This document shows, one piece after another, positions 18,049-27,591 of a stretch of DNA of 48,896 nucleotides (within the stretch, counting starts at the first letter, position 1; each line of letters starts with the position of its first letter). A model generated the notes under the pieces. The model was given only the letters and a program-made list of their open reading frames with translations. It searched no databases and was not told where the DNA came from. The DNA comes from an uncultured Gammaproteobacteria bacterium. Its GTDB lineage: Bacteria; Pseudomonadota; Gammaproteobacteria; SZUA-229. The stretch is taken from contig CAJXZZ010000011.1 in NCBI GenBank assembly GCA_913065105.1, positions 1 through 48,896 of the forward strand, read 5' to 3'. The position numbers and the translations under genes were made by a program.

Positions 18049-19044
18049 ATGGCAAAACGCAAATTATCAAAACAACAACAACGTCGCATAGCTTCACAAC
18101 AGGAAAATAAAATACAGGACGACAAACTACAGCTAGATGAATCCAGCACACAAACTGCTCGAATCATCAGTCATCATGGCCGTCAGTTATATGCCGAAAC
18201 CGAAAATCTGGAAAAAATAAAATGTAAAATTCGACAGAATTTAGGTGACCTCGCCTGCGGTGATTATGTTTTGTTACAGCAGGCACTCAATGCCACCGGA
18301 GAATCACAGAATGTTGTTGTCGCAGTTAAAGAACGAACAAACCTGCTGGTAAAAACCGGTTTTGCAGGCGCCGTAAAACCCGTCGCTGCAAACATTGGAC
18401 AACTGGTCATAGTCACCTCGCTTAGACCTAAACCAAACCCTTATCTTATCGACAGATATCTAACCTCTGCGGAGAACCTGCCAGCAAAAGCTGTTATCGT
18501 CATAAACAAAGTCGATCTACTGGATGATGAGACAAAAAAGATTGCGGAAGACTTAACCAGGTTATATCAAAACATCGGTTATCAGGTAATTTACACCAGC
18601 ATAAAAAATAACATCGGTATAGATGAGCTATCAGAGGCATTAAGTAATACCACCAGCATACTAGTGGGTCTGTCTGGCGTAGGGAAATCTTCGCTGGTCA
18701 AGGCGATCCTGCCAAAAGAAGAAATAAGAATAGGTGCAACATCGGAGTCAACGGGAGAAGGCAAACATACAACAACAGTTTCTGCACTCTATCACCTGAA
18801 AGGAAACGGCATTATTATCGATTCACCCGGAGTGCGCGATTTCACACCCATAAACAAAAGCCAGCATGAGATCACCCATGGCTTTGTCGATGTAAGAAAA
18901 TTCCATGGCGCATGTAAATTTGCCAATTGCAGTCATCTGAATGAACCTGGATGCGCGATGAAGGCAGCCGTTAAAAATGGTGATCTAAATGAACAGCGCT
19001 TCAACAATTATCTGCGTTTAGTTGCTGAGTTTAATGAACTGTAG
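18049..19044 (+). CDS. rsgA: Ribosome small subunit-dependent GTPase A
   Basis: RsgA (YjeQ) helps late maturation of the 30S subunit. The 331-residue protein has the circularly permuted GTPase order that defines the family: an N-terminal OB domain, then G4 (VINKVDLL), G1 (GLSGVGKSSL) and G3 (IIDSPGVRDF), and finally a zinc domain with CKFANCSHLNEPGC. It ends the M48-cytochrome-phhB-rsgA row. Confidence 0.96.
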   Translation: MAKRKLSKQQQRRIASQQENKIQDDKLQLDESSTQTARIISHHGRQLYAETENLEKIKCKIRQNLGDLACGDYVLLQQALNATGESQNVVVAVKERTNLLVKTGFAGAVKPVAANIGQLVIVTSLRPKPNPYLIDRYLTSAENLPAKAVIVINKVDLLDDETKKIAEDLTRLYQNIGYQVIYTSIKNNIGIDELSEALSNTTSILVGLSGVGKSSLVKAILPKEEIRIGATSESTGEGKHTTTVSALYHLKGNGIIIDSPGVRDFTPINKSQHEITHGFVDVRKFHGACKFANCSHLNEPGCAMKAAVKNGDLNEQRFNNYLRLVAEFNEL

Positions 19045-19078
19045 CGTTCGCTTAAATTTTAACGTTTAAATTTAACTC

Positions 19079-19942
19079 TTAAAGACTGGCTGTTTTGAGT
19101 CTAAAGTTTACCGAAATAGGATTATGGTCAGATGACGAAACCGGCCACACTTTATTATTTACTATTTCCAGCTGTCGATAAAAAACGTGATCAATAGCAT
19201 TACCAAAAACATGTGTCTTATTATTAACCGGATAAGCAATCTTCGATAACGCCAGGCGATTAACCAACTGCTCCACTTCAACCATTCGATCATCGCTCCA
19301 GCTGTTGAAATCACCAGCTACAATCATCGGGCCGTCATGATGTTCGATGGCAGCATATAAACTCTCCAGTTGCTGGTGGTAGTTACTTACGCCAAAAGTA
19401 AAATTGATGCCATGAATATTGGCAACTAAAAGCTTCTTCTCAGAACCGTTTATCTTGTAGTAACTAACCAATGTTGATTTTGGAATCCGAAGCAACGGTT
19501 CCTGATCTTTAAAACCACAACTATAAACAGCGATAGAATTAGCAGCCGTCATCACACCCGCCGCGGTACCATTTAAATGGAACGCAGTGTTCATCACCCA
19601 GGTGAAATCATTGGTTTCTAACAGGCCAGTTAACTCTTCATCTAAAGTCGCTTCCTGAATTGTCATTACATCATGACTCTGCGCAAAGGAAGATAAATCC
19701 TGCTGCCAGTTTTCACCATTACCCTTGTAGATATTCCAGTTTAAAAAAGAAATCTTTTCAGGATCAAGTCCTCGTGTATATTCTGCAGGAAGATCCATCA
19801 CCGGTTCCACATCACACGATTGCGTTGTACTGCTCGCAGCTTCTGCATTTGAAACCAGCTGCAATTTGCTGTTGATACTGACGCATGCAGTTAACAAAGG
19901 GATTGCAAGCAGTAATGTAAAGTTTCTAACGCTAGTTAACAT
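19079..19942 (-). CDS. Endonuclease/exonuclease/phosphatase family lipoprotein
   Basis: The 287-residue protein starts with a lipoprotein signal (FTLLLAIPLLTACVS, lipid Cys at 20) and continues with an EEP fold: ISFLNWNIYKG, TIQEATLD, VANIHGINFTFG, IVAGDFNSWSDDR and the final SSSDHNPISVNF. These give the catalytic Asn, Glu, His and Asp residues of the DNase I / sphingomyelinase superfamily. Being lipid-anchored in the envelope, it could act on nucleic acid or phospholipid; the substrate cannot be assigned. It is divergent from a phospholipase D-like gene, which may favour a lipid role. Confidence 0.88.
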   Translation of the reverse strand: MLTSVRNFTLLLAIPLLTACVSINSKLQLVSNAEAASSTTQSCDVEPVMDLPAEYTRGLDPEKISFLNWNIYKGNGENWQQDLSSFAQSHDVMTIQEATLDEELTGLLETNDFTWVMNTAFHLNGTAAGVMTAANSIAVYSCGFKDQEPLLRIPKSTLVSYYKINGSEKKLLVANIHGINFTFGVSNYHQQLESLYAAIEHHDGPMIVAGDFNSWSDDRMVEVEQLVNRLALSKIAYPVNNKTHVFGNAIDHVFYRQLEIVNNKVWPVSSSDHNPISVNFRLKTASL

Positions 19943-20151
19943 AGGGTGATCTAAAATAATTGATATTTATTATTGATATTATAGTATGCGGATAATCATA
20001 CAAAATTCAAGTATCAGACAACAACCTGCCCAATAAGTTTATAGTGATAATATACACGCATATTCAATAACTTACAGCCGGGACACGGTGTTAGCGTGAT
20101 TTACCTAATTGGCTAACCACACACATAAAACATGATAAGTTAACAATCATT

Positions 20152-21588
20152 GTGAAAGACAACGACAACAAATCAGGATTTTACTTATTAGGTGATAACA
20201 CTGATGCATTTGTTGCTCGGTTCGCACTTGCTACTATAGCTAAAAAAACTTTAGACATTCAGTATTACATCATGCATAACGATGCCAGTGGTCAATATCT
20301 GGCCTATGCAATCCTGTCCGCCGCCGACCGTGGTGTTCATGTCCGTATACTGGTTGATGACATTAATCTATCTGGTCACGACAGTCGCCTGAAGATGCTT
20401 AGCCAGCACGACAACATTGAAATACGAATCTTTAACCCTCTCTCTAATCGTGAATGGTTTAGAAATATTGAGTTGATGATCAACCTCGATCGTGCCGGTC
20501 GGCGCATGCATAACAAAGTTTTCATGTGCGATAATTCTGCTGCAATTATCGGCGGCAGAAATATTGGTGATGAGTATTTTGACGCTAGACAGAGTTTAAA
20601 TTTTGTTGACTTAGACTTATTAACAGTCGGGCCAATCGTTGGCGAGATCACGAATAGTTTTAATGATTACTGGCATAGTGATTGGGCTACACCAATAGAA
20701 AAATTAAGCACGTCTCGAGTTGTAAAGAAACACCTCACCACTATTAGAAGAAAGTTAAAAGATAAATGGTTTCTTGCAAAAAACACACAATATTTTCAGT
20801 CTCTACGGCAAGCAGACCTAACAGAAAAAATCATCAACAAACAAATCCTTTTTATCTGGGCAAATGCTGAATTGTTTTATGACAGCCCTAACAAAGTTGA
20901 CAAAAACACAGCAGAAAAAACCACCCATTTCGGCCCGCAGGTAATGCCCTATTTCGAACAAACGAAGGAAGAATTACTCATCGCTTCCCCCTATCTTGTA
21001 CCGGGAAACACAGGGTTACAGTGGCTGATAAACAAACAAAAAACGGGAATAAAAATAAAGATATTAACCAACTCACTTGCTACCACTGACGTCATCGCTG
21101 CGCATGCAGGTTACCGTAAATATCGCAAGAGTATGATTAATGCCAGTATTGGTCTGTTCGAACTGAAACCGAACGCACGGCATCTAGGCTCAAAAACAAG
21201 AAACCTGATAAAAGGCTCATCAAATGCCAGCCTGCATGCAAAGTATATGGTTGTTGATCGCCAGTATGTTTTTATCGGATCAGCCAACCTCGATCCACGT
21301 TCACGCAATTTGAATACTGAAATTGGTATCATGGTAAACAGTAAAGTGCTCGCTCAACAAACCGTCGAAATATTCGAAAGAACGACATCACTCGAAAACA
21401 GTTACCAGGTATCACTTAAACAGAAATCTAAAAATAGAAGCAGCGGTCTTTCAACTGACACGAATCTGTTATGGCTGACCGAGGAAGATGGAAATATCAA
21501 ACATTACTTTCAAGAACCGAAAGCCAGTTTCATAAAGAAGTTAGGCGTCTTTATTTTAAGTCTACTGCCAATAGAAAGCCTGTTGTAG
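20152..21588 (+). CDS. Phospholipase D-like protein (cardiolipin synthase group)
   Basis: The protein has two HKD motifs: MHNKVFMCDNSAAIIGGRN near residue 120 and LHAKYMVVDRQYVFIGSANLD near residue 362, plus LDIQYYIMHNDASGQYLAYAIL early on. This matches the YmdC/ClsC-type family that makes or remodels cardiolipin and related phospholipids. The frame starts at GTG 20152 and lacks the N-terminal signal or lipoprotein segment many relatives have; the frame stays open back to a TAG at 20092, so the N-terminus could be shortened by that stop. The C-terminal segment ends in a hydrophobic helix. Confidence 0.88.
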   Translation: MKDNDNKSGFYLLGDNTDAFVARFALATIAKKTLDIQYYIMHNDASGQYLAYAILSAADRGVHVRILVDDINLSGHDSRLKMLSQHDNIEIRIFNPLSNREWFRNIELMINLDRAGRRMHNKVFMCDNSAAIIGGRNIGDEYFDARQSLNFVDLDLLTVGPIVGEITNSFNDYWHSDWATPIEKLSTSRVVKKHLTTIRRKLKDKWFLAKNTQYFQSLRQADLTEKIINKQILFIWANAELFYDSPNKVDKNTAEKTTHFGPQVMPYFEQTKEELLIASPYLVPGNTGLQWLINKQKTGIKIKILTNSLATTDVIAAHAGYRKYRKSMINASIGLFELKPNARHLGSKTRNLIKGSSNASLHAKYMVVDRQYVFIGSANLDPRSRNLNTEIGIMVNSKVLAQQTVEIFERTTSLENSYQVSLKQKSKNRSSGLSTDTNLLWLTEEDGNIKHYFQEPKASFIKKLGVFILSLLPIESLL

Positions 21589-21660
21589 AGAGATTCATTT
21601 TATCGCTAACGCCAAAAGACATCCCATAAAAAAACAAACAGCAATAATATTTTCCCGCTA

Positions 21661-22119
21661 TTACTTTCTTCTGGATTGAAAAAAACTCTGCAATAATGAT
21701 TTACTTTCTTCAGCTGACACACCCGATACCACATTAAAAACATGATTATGCTGATTAGCTTGCAGTAAATCGAAAGCGCCGCCTAATGCGCCGGTACGCG
21801 GCTCTGATGCGGCATAGACCACTTTAGATACGCGCGCATGGATCATCGCACCGACACACATCGAACAGGGTTCTAGCGTGACATACATTATGGTATCGAT
21901 AAGGCGGTAGTTATTAAGTTTTTTACCGGCGGCGCGCATCGCCATGATCTCAGCATGCGAAGTCGCATCAAAACTGGTTATGGGTTGATTCCAGCCTTCG
22001 GCAATCAGCTGATCATCTTTCACAATAACCGCACCGACCGGAACTTCTCCCGCCGCTTCTGCTTTACGCGCAAGCTCTAGTGCTTTCCTCATCCATTTGA
22101 TATCAGTTTCAGTAGCCAT
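21661..22119 (-). CDS. tadA: tRNA-specific adenosine deaminase TadA
   Basis: TadA deaminates A34 to inosine in tRNA-Arg(ACG) so that it can read three codons. The 152-residue protein has the zinc and catalytic residues of the deaminase fold: HAE at about residues 55-57 and PCSMC at about 84-88, then the family block YAASEPRTGALGGAFDLL. Its start is separated from guaA by a palindromic element. Confidence 0.95.
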   Translation of the reverse strand: MATETDIKWMRKALELARKAEAAGEVPVGAVIVKDDQLIAEGWNQPITSFDATSHAEIMAMRAAGKKLNNYRLIDTIMYVTLEPCSMCVGAMIHARVSKVVYAASEPRTGALGGAFDLLQANQHNHVFNVVSGVSAEESKSLLQSFFQSRRK

Positions 22120-22139
22120 AAAATAAGATGTTTTTTAAT

Positions 22140-22263
22140 TTGAGTGGTGTGATTTTTATTTAGCTACAAGGCATAAATAAAAATATAAACGCAGCGTACA
22201 ATCGTACGTGAGTATTATATTTTTATTTATAACGCCGTAGATGAAAAAAAAGCGCATCACTCA
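22140..22263. repeat. Nested palindromic element between tadA and guaA
   Basis: The intergenic DNA is a long imperfect palindrome. Outer arms are TGAGTGGTG at 22140 and its near-complement CATCACTCA ending near 22263. Inner arms are CTAC followed by ATAAATAAAAATATA (left, from 22163) and TATATTTTTATTTAT followed by GTAG (right, ending 22239). The centre has GCGTACAATCGTACG. The design resembles REP or MITE-like intergenic elements of Gammaproteobacteria. It has no transposase. On the minus strand it would form a strong hairpin between guaA and tadA and may end transcription. Confidence 0.75.
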
Positions 22264-22273
22264 GGTTAAAAAA

Positions 22274-23842
22274 TTATTCCCACTCGATCGTGGCTGGCGG
22301 CTTGCCGGAGATATCGTAGGTAACACGTGATATACCATCAACTTCATTGATGATACGCGTAGAGACATGACCAAGAAAATCATACGGCAGGTGTGCCCAG
22401 CGCGCGGTCATGAAATCGATCGTCTCTACTGCACGCAGCGCGACCACATAATCATAACGGCGACCATCACCCATGACACCGACTGACTTCACCGGGATAA
22501 ATACGGTGAATGCCTGACTGACGGTATCGTATAAATTATTTTTGTATAATTCTTCGATAAAGATATGATCGGCCAGACGCAACAGATCAGCGTACTCTTT
22601 TTTGACTTCACCCAATATCCGCACACCTAAACCCGGACCAGGAAATGGATGACGATAAACCATGGCGGATGGCAGACCAAGTTCAACACCGATCTTACGC
22701 ACTTCATCTTTAAACAGTTCACGCAACGGTTCTACCAGTTTCAATCGCATGCCTTCTGGCAGACCACCGACATTGTGGTGTGACTTGATCAGGTGAGAAT
22801 TTTTACTGTCTGCCGACTCGATGACATCAGGATATATCGTACCCTGCGCTAACCAGTTGGCATTGGTTAATTTATTTGATTCTTCTTCAAAGATTTCAAC
22901 AAAGACTCGCCCGATAATTTTTCGTTTTTGTTCCGGGTCATTAACACCGCTTAACTCGGTTAGAAAACGCTCTTCGGCATCGACACGGACAACTTTAACG
23001 CCCATGTTTTCCGCAAAGGTAGCCATCACCTGATCACCTTCATGGTGACGCAGCAAACCGTTATCGACAAACACACAGGTTAGCTGGTCACCGATCGCCT
23101 GATGCAATAAAGCAGCAACAACAGAGGAATCAACACCACCGGACAGTCCTAGCACAACATCATCACTGCCTACCTGCTGGCGAATGCGCTCGATGTTATC
23201 CTGAATAATATTGCCCGCTGTCCAGTCAGCCGCACAGCCGCAGATATCGTGCGCGAAACGTTCGATGATACGTTGACCCTGTTTGGTATGCGTGACTTCA
23301 GGATGAAACTGCAGTCCATAAAAATGACGCGACTCATCGGCTATACCAGCTATAGGCGCGTTATCTGAACTTGCGATGCATGAAAAATTTTCTGGCAACT
23401 CATCAACTCTATCACCGTGTGACATCCATACGTCGAGCAAACCAAAACCGTCTTCAGTCACTTGATCTTCGATGTCTTTTAGTAAAGCACTGTGATTACG
23501 CGCTCGCACCTGGGCAAAACCGTATTCACGATGTGTTGAAGCGCCGACTTTACCGCCCAGCTGAGCTGCCATGGTCTGCATGCCGTAGCAAATACCTAAT
23601 ACTGGAACCCCTGCTTCAAAAACATACTGCGGTGCGACCAGGGTATCGTCTGCAGTAACCGACTCAGGACCACCCGACAGGATAATACCGTTAGGTTTAA
23701 ACGCTTTTATCTCATCTGCTGTCATCCCGGAATGGTGCACTTCGCTGTAAACACCGGCTTCACGAATACGGCGAGCGATTAACTGGGTATATTGCGAACC
23801 AAAATCAATGATTAAAATTCGATCTGAATGGATGTCAGTCAT
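22274..23842 (-). CDS. guaA: GMP synthase (glutamine-hydrolysing)
   Basis: GuaA aminates XMP to GMP. From ATG 23842 it has 522 residues. The glutaminase half begins [20 protein letters not shown] and has the nucleophile in GICYGMQ and the His-Glu pair in [10 protein letters not shown]. The ATP pyrophosphatase half has the P-loop [16 protein letters not shown]. The C-terminal dimerisation part ends in the typical PPATIEWE. An upstream frame extension of 14 residues is not family-like. It follows guaB, 146 bases away, across a perfect inverted repeat. Confidence 0.97.
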   Translation of the reverse strand: MTDIHSDRILIIDFGSQYTQLIARRIREAGVYSEVHHSGMTADEIKAFKPNGIILSGGPESVTADDTLVAPQYVFEAGVPVLGICYGMQTMAAQLGGKVGASTHREYGFAQVRARNHSALLKDIEDQVTEDGFGLLDVWMSHGDRVDELPENFSCIASSDNAPIAGIADESRHFYGLQFHPEVTHTKQGQRIIERFAHDICGCAADWTAGNIIQDNIERIRQQVGSDDVVLGLSGGVDSSVVAALLHQAIGDQLTCVFVDNGLLRHHEGDQVMATFAENMGVKVVRVDAEERFLTELSGVNDPEQKRKIIGRVFVEIFEEESNKLTNANWLAQGTIYPDVIESADSKNSHLIKSHHNVGGLPEGMRLKLVEPLRELFKDEVRKIGVELGLPSAMVYRHPFPGPGLGVRILGEVKKEYADLLRLADHIFIEELYKNNLYDTVSQAFTVFIPVKSVGVMGDGRRYDYVVALRAVETIDFMTARWAHLPYDFLGHVSTRIINEVDGISRVTYDISGKPPATIEWE

Positions 23843-23877
23843 AGTACTGTTTCTGTATATAATTATAAAAAATTTTA

Positions 23878-23956
23878 TCCGCAAATGAACGCAAAAAACG
23901 CAAATAAAAACTTTTAAAAGTTTTAAAAATTTGCGTTTTTTGCGTTCATTTGCGGA
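23878..23956. repeat. 28-bp perfect inverted repeat between guaB and guaA
   Basis: The left arm 23878-23905 and the right arm 23929-23956 are exact reverse complements over 28 bases; arms consist of short units such as GCAAATGAAC, GCAAAAAAC and GCAAAT. The 23-base loop itself contains the palindrome ACTTTTAAAAGT. The transcript would fold into a long hairpin. Units of this type recur as intergenic repeats in other proteobacteria, to my recollection. It lies upstream of guaA on the minus strand. Confidence 0.85.
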
Positions 23957-23988
23957 CTAATAAAAGTTTATCTCTTTGAACCGATATT

Positions 23989-25446
23989 TTAAGAAGACCT
24001 ATAATTAGGTGCTTCTTTGGTAATAGTCACATCATGGACATGTGATTCAGACATACCGGCTCCGGATATACGGACAAACTCAGGTTTGGTACGCATCTCA
24101 TCCAGATCTTTGCAACCGACATAACCCATACTCGAGCGCAGTCCACCCATCATCTGATGCACGATTGCACCCATTGGACCTTTATAAGCAACTCGGCCTT
24201 CGATACCTTCAGGCACCAGCTTTTCACTGCCTTCAGAAGCATCCTGGAAATAACGATCACTGGAACCCTGCTTCATGGCGCCGATAGAACCCATGCCACG
24301 GTACGATTTATAAGAACGGCCCTGATATAAGATCACGTCACCTGGCGCTTCTTCTGTACCGGCCAGCATACCACCAACCATTATGCAGTAACCGCCGGCA
24401 ACAATGGCTTTAGCCATATCGCCCGAATAACGAATGCCGCCATCGGCGATCAACGGCACACCGGTACCCTCGAGCGCTTTTGCCACATTTGCTACCGCGG
24501 TAATCTGCGGTACACCGACACCAGCAACGATACGTGTGGTACAGATAGAACCTGGGCCAATACCCACTTTCACACCATCAGCGCCAGCGGCAACAAGGGC
24601 GGTTGCCGCAGCACCGGTAGCAATATTCCCACCGATTACCTGCACATCATAATTTTTCTTCACCCATGACACCCGATCCAGCACTGCCTGTGAATGTCCG
24701 TGCGCGGTATCTACGACGATAACATCAACCCCTGCTTTTACCAGCGCATCAACACGCTCTTCCGTACCTGCACCGGTACCAACTGCAGCGCCCACACGTA
24801 GACGGCCTTCACTGTCTTTCGCCGCGTTCGGGTAATCGGTCGATTTTTGAATATCTTTTACCGTAATCATGCCGCATAACTGGAAGTTATCGTTCACTAC
24901 CAACACACGTTCAATACGGTGTTCGTGCAGTAAAGACAGCACTTCTTCCTTAGACGCGCCTTCTTTGACGGTCACCAGTTTATCTTTCGGTGTCATCACA
25001 TCAGTCACCGGTTTATCCAGTCCCGTTTCGAAGCGAACATCACGACTGGTCACCAGACCTATTAATTCATTATTTTTAACCACGGGCATGCCTGAAATTC
25101 TGTATCTTTCACGCAACGCCATAACATCACGAACAGTCATTTCCGGCGTCACCGTCACTGGTTCGGTAATTACACCACTTTCGTATTTCTTTACCGTATT
25201 AACTTCTGCCGCCTGCTCAGCAGGCGTCAGGTTTTTATGGATAATACCGAGACCGCCTTCCTGCGCGAGTGCAATAGCAAGACGAGATTCAGTTACCGTG
25301 TCCATGGCGGCAGACAGTAAAGGAATATTCAGGGCGATATCGCGAGTGACTTTGGTTTGTAGTGATACATCTTTTGGCATCACCACCGAGTGCGCAGGAA
25401 CCAATAAAACATCATCAAAGGTTAAGGCTTCTTCGACTATACGCAT
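23989..25446 (-). CDS. guaB: Inosine-5'-monophosphate dehydrogenase
   Basis: GuaB oxidises IMP to XMP, the committed step of guanine nucleotide synthesis. The 485-residue protein starts [20 protein letters not shown], has a pair of CBS domains at about residues 90-205, and the catalytic loop [17 protein letters not shown] with the active Cys. The flap holds [10 protein letters not shown] and [11 protein letters not shown]. It is first in guaB-guaA. Confidence 0.98.
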   Translation of the reverse strand: MRIVEEALTFDDVLLVPAHSVVMPKDVSLQTKVTRDIALNIPLLSAAMDTVTESRLAIALAQEGGLGIIHKNLTPAEQAAEVNTVKKYESGVITEPVTVTPEMTVRDVMALRERYRISGMPVVKNNELIGLVTSRDVRFETGLDKPVTDVMTPKDKLVTVKEGASKEEVLSLLHEHRIERVLVVNDNFQLCGMITVKDIQKSTDYPNAAKDSEGRLRVGAAVGTGAGTEERVDALVKAGVDVIVVDTAHGHSQAVLDRVSWVKKNYDVQVIGGNIATGAAATALVAAGADGVKVGIGPGSICTTRIVAGVGVPQITAVANVAKALEGTGVPLIADGGIRYSGDMAKAIVAGGYCIMVGGMLAGTEEAPGDVILYQGRSYKSYRGMGSIGAMKQGSSDRYFQDASEGSEKLVPEGIEGRVAYKGPMGAIVHQMMGGLRSSMGYVGCKDLDEMRTKPEFVRISGAGMSESHVHDVTITKEAPNYRSS

Positions 25447-25478
25447 AACAATTCCCGCTTGGATTTGAAAAGCGGCTC

Positions 25479-25507
25479 ATTATAAGCCCCAGCGGCATTT
25501 GTAACAA
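25479..25507 (-). promoter_or_regulatory. Sigma-70 promoter of guaB
   Basis: On the minus strand TTGTTA (complement of 25502-25507) is followed by a 17-base spacer and a perfect TATAAT (complement of 25479-25484), ending about 33 bases before the guaB start. Box match and spacing are close to ideal. Confidence 0.7.
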
Positions 25508-25603
25508 GATTTCTCTGCTATTTGTCTGTAAAATAATTATACAAAAGTCGTCTTTTGGAGTATAAATGTGACCTCCAATAAAAACTATCACCAGAGAGAG
25601 TAC

Positions 25604-25912
25604 ATGAAAGCTATAAAATTAGGTCTAATCTCACTTATCATTGCGTTTCTTGGCGCTTGTAGCACCAACTCAACAGAAACTTCTGCCAGTTTCGATGATT
25701 CCGTAAAAGATGCAAATGCAACCATAGATCAAGCTAAAGCGGCTGATTACGAATGGCGAGATAGCCGTAAAATACTAAAAAAAGCAACAAAGTTAAATGC
25801 TGAAGGTAAAACTGATGAAGCGATGAAACTAGTCGCTAAAGCCAAGCAGCAAGGAACCATCGCTATCGCTCAAGCCAAAGAACAATCTGATGTGGCAGGT
25901 CCTAGATTGTAG
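25604..25912 (+). CDS. Small lipoprotein, SoxXA-binding protein (SoxK)-like
   Basis: From ATG 25604 (preceded by an AGAGAGAG ribosome site) the product has 102 residues with a lipobox LGAC (lipid Cys19). The mature part is alpha-helical: ATIDQAKAADYEWRDSRKIL, then KKATKLNAEGKTDEAMKLVA and QQGTIAIAQAKEQSDVAGPRL. As I recall, this layout (YEWRD followed by an amphipathic repeat and a final NAGP-type end) matches the SoxXA-binding protein SoxK/SAXB that helps SoxXA in thiosulfate oxidation. No sox gene is adjacent, so the role is an inference. A strong terminator follows directly. Confidence 0.65.
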   Translation: MKAIKLGLISLIIAFLGACSTNSTETSASFDDSVKDANATIDQAKAADYEWRDSRKILKKATKLNAEGKTDEAMKLVAKAKQQGTIAIAQAKEQSDVAGPRL

Positions 25913-25927
25913 ATTTTCAAAAAATCG

Positions 25928-25970
25928 AAAGGCCTGTAACCACCCAATTTAAGGTTACAGGCCTTTTTTT
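25928..25970 (+). terminator. Rho-independent terminator after the SoxK-like gene
   Basis: AAAGGCCTGTAACC (25928-25941) pairs with GGTTACAGGCCTTT (from 25953) and is followed by a run of T. The stem is about 14 bp with an 11-base loop. It isolates the small lipoprotein gene from xseA, which starts 20 bases later. Confidence 0.93.
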
Positions 25971-25989
25971 ATGGTCAGATAAAAACATC

Positions 25990-27354
25990 ATGTCAGATTC
26001 ACACAACGATAAAATCTATAGCGTTAGTTCTCTCAATTTATCGGTCGCAAACCTGCTTGAGCAAGAATTCGCCTGGATTTGGGTAGAAGGTGAAATATCA
26101 AATCTGGCGAAACCGACATCCGGACATATTTATTTCAGCCTGAAAGATAGCTCCGCACAGGTCAGTTGCGCAATGTTTAAGGGCCGCAACCGCTCAGTTA
26201 ACTTTCAGCCAGAAAATGGCAACCAGGTAATGGTACGCGCCAAAGTCAGCCTGTATCAACCACGTGGCAATTATCAATTGATCGTTGACCGCATGGAACA
26301 AGCCGGTGATGGCGCCTTACGCCAACAGTTTGAAGCATTAAAAATCAAACTTGCCGCGGAAGGACTGTTTGATGAAACAAACAAACAGGCGTTACCCGAG
26401 TTACCCGAATGTATCGCTATTATCACATCAAAAACCGGCGCTGCCGTTCATGATGTTTTAAGCGTCATCGAAAGACGATTTCCTTCAATCCCGGTGAAGT
26501 TATTCCCGGTACCGGTACAGGGCAGTGATGCTGCACCGGCGATATGCAATGCGATTAAGCTAATCGATGAAAACGTAGCCGACGGCACTTTAAACTGTGA
26601 TCTCATCTTATTGGTACGAGGCGGCGGCTCACTGGAAGACCTCTGGTCATTCAACGAAGAAACTGTCGCGCGTGCAATATTTGATTGCACCATCCCCATC
26701 GTTTGTGGTGTCGGTCATGAAGTCGATGTCACCATCGCAGATTTTGTTGCCGATGTTCGCGCCGCTACCCCCACTGCCGCCGCAGAAACGGTCACACCTG
26801 ATCAGTCTTCCTGGTTACAGTCATTTGACTGGTACCAACAACGACTACAACAACTGATCAAAAACAAGATTGAGCGCCATCAGGAAAAAGTCCAATGGAC
26901 GCACCAACGCCTGCAACAACAACATCCTGAAAACCAGATACAGTACTCCAGGCAACGCACCGAGGAACTTAAAAATCGATTAATTCGCTGTGGCCAGTCA
27001 ATGCTACATTTTCATCAGAGCAAACTGGCGACAAATAAGGCCAAACTCAATGCGCATAATCCGATGTTGCTGATAAAACAAAATCAGCAATCCGCGCAAT
27101 TTTTAACTTCGAGGCTACAACAGGCGACGTTAAACCTGTTCACACACAAAAAATCAGTGTTAAGTAATGTAGCCCGAACATTAAACGCCATCAGCCCATT
27201 GCATACACTGGAACGTGGTTACTCGATAACCTTGAACGACAAAGGTTCTGCCCTGTTATCAGTTGAACAGGTGAAAGCAAACGATACGATTGAGACACGG
27301 TTACATAATGGTCGCATTATCAGCCAGGTGAAACGCTGTATTAATGAAGAATAA
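25990..27354 (+). CDS. xseA: Exodeoxyribonuclease VII large subunit
   Basis: XseA is the large subunit of exonuclease VII, which degrades single-stranded DNA in both directions; XseB is not in the window. The 454-residue protein has the N-terminal OB fold (YSVSSLNLSVANLLEQEFAW, WVEGEISNLAKPTSGHIYFS), the catalytic core with RGGGSLEDLWSFNEE, CGVGHEVDVTIADFVADVRA and ATPTAAAE, then a long coiled coil and the end LERGYSI. It starts just after the preceding terminator, so it needs its own promoter, which I could not identify. Confidence 0.96.
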   Translation: MSDSHNDKIYSVSSLNLSVANLLEQEFAWIWVEGEISNLAKPTSGHIYFSLKDSSAQVSCAMFKGRNRSVNFQPENGNQVMVRAKVSLYQPRGNYQLIVDRMEQAGDGALRQQFEALKIKLAAEGLFDETNKQALPELPECIAIITSKTGAAVHDVLSVIERRFPSIPVKLFPVPVQGSDAAPAICNAIKLIDENVADGTLNCDLILLVRGGGSLEDLWSFNEETVARAIFDCTIPIVCGVGHEVDVTIADFVADVRAATPTAAAETVTPDQSSWLQSFDWYQQRLQQLIKNKIERHQEKVQWTHQRLQQQHPENQIQYSRQRTEELKNRLIRCGQSMLHFHQSKLATNKAKLNAHNPMLLIKQNQQSAQFLTSRLQQATLNLFTHKKSVLSNVARTLNAISPLHTLERGYSITLNDKGSALLSVEQVKANDTIETRLHNGRIISQVKRCINEE

Positions 27355-27591
27355 CAACTATTATTTTTGTTAATGAAGCACGTATCAAAGTCCAATAAAA
27401 TAATATGACTCAAAAAGATGGTTAACCCGCAATAATGGTTTATTCTATGTACTTGCAAATCTCATTTGCAATGCATAACAAAACTATGGTAAAAAGTCGC
27501 TCGCTATAAATACGCAGATCAAAAAATTAAAGTAAGTTATTGATTTTTATAGGATCAGCTATCAGCTAACAAGAAATATTTGGAGTTTTCA

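Noticed and set aside
24869-25468. A 199-codon open frame on the plus strand
   Set aside because: It lies antisense to guaB, is Ser/Thr/Arg-rich without any domain, and is explained by the codon pattern of guaB.
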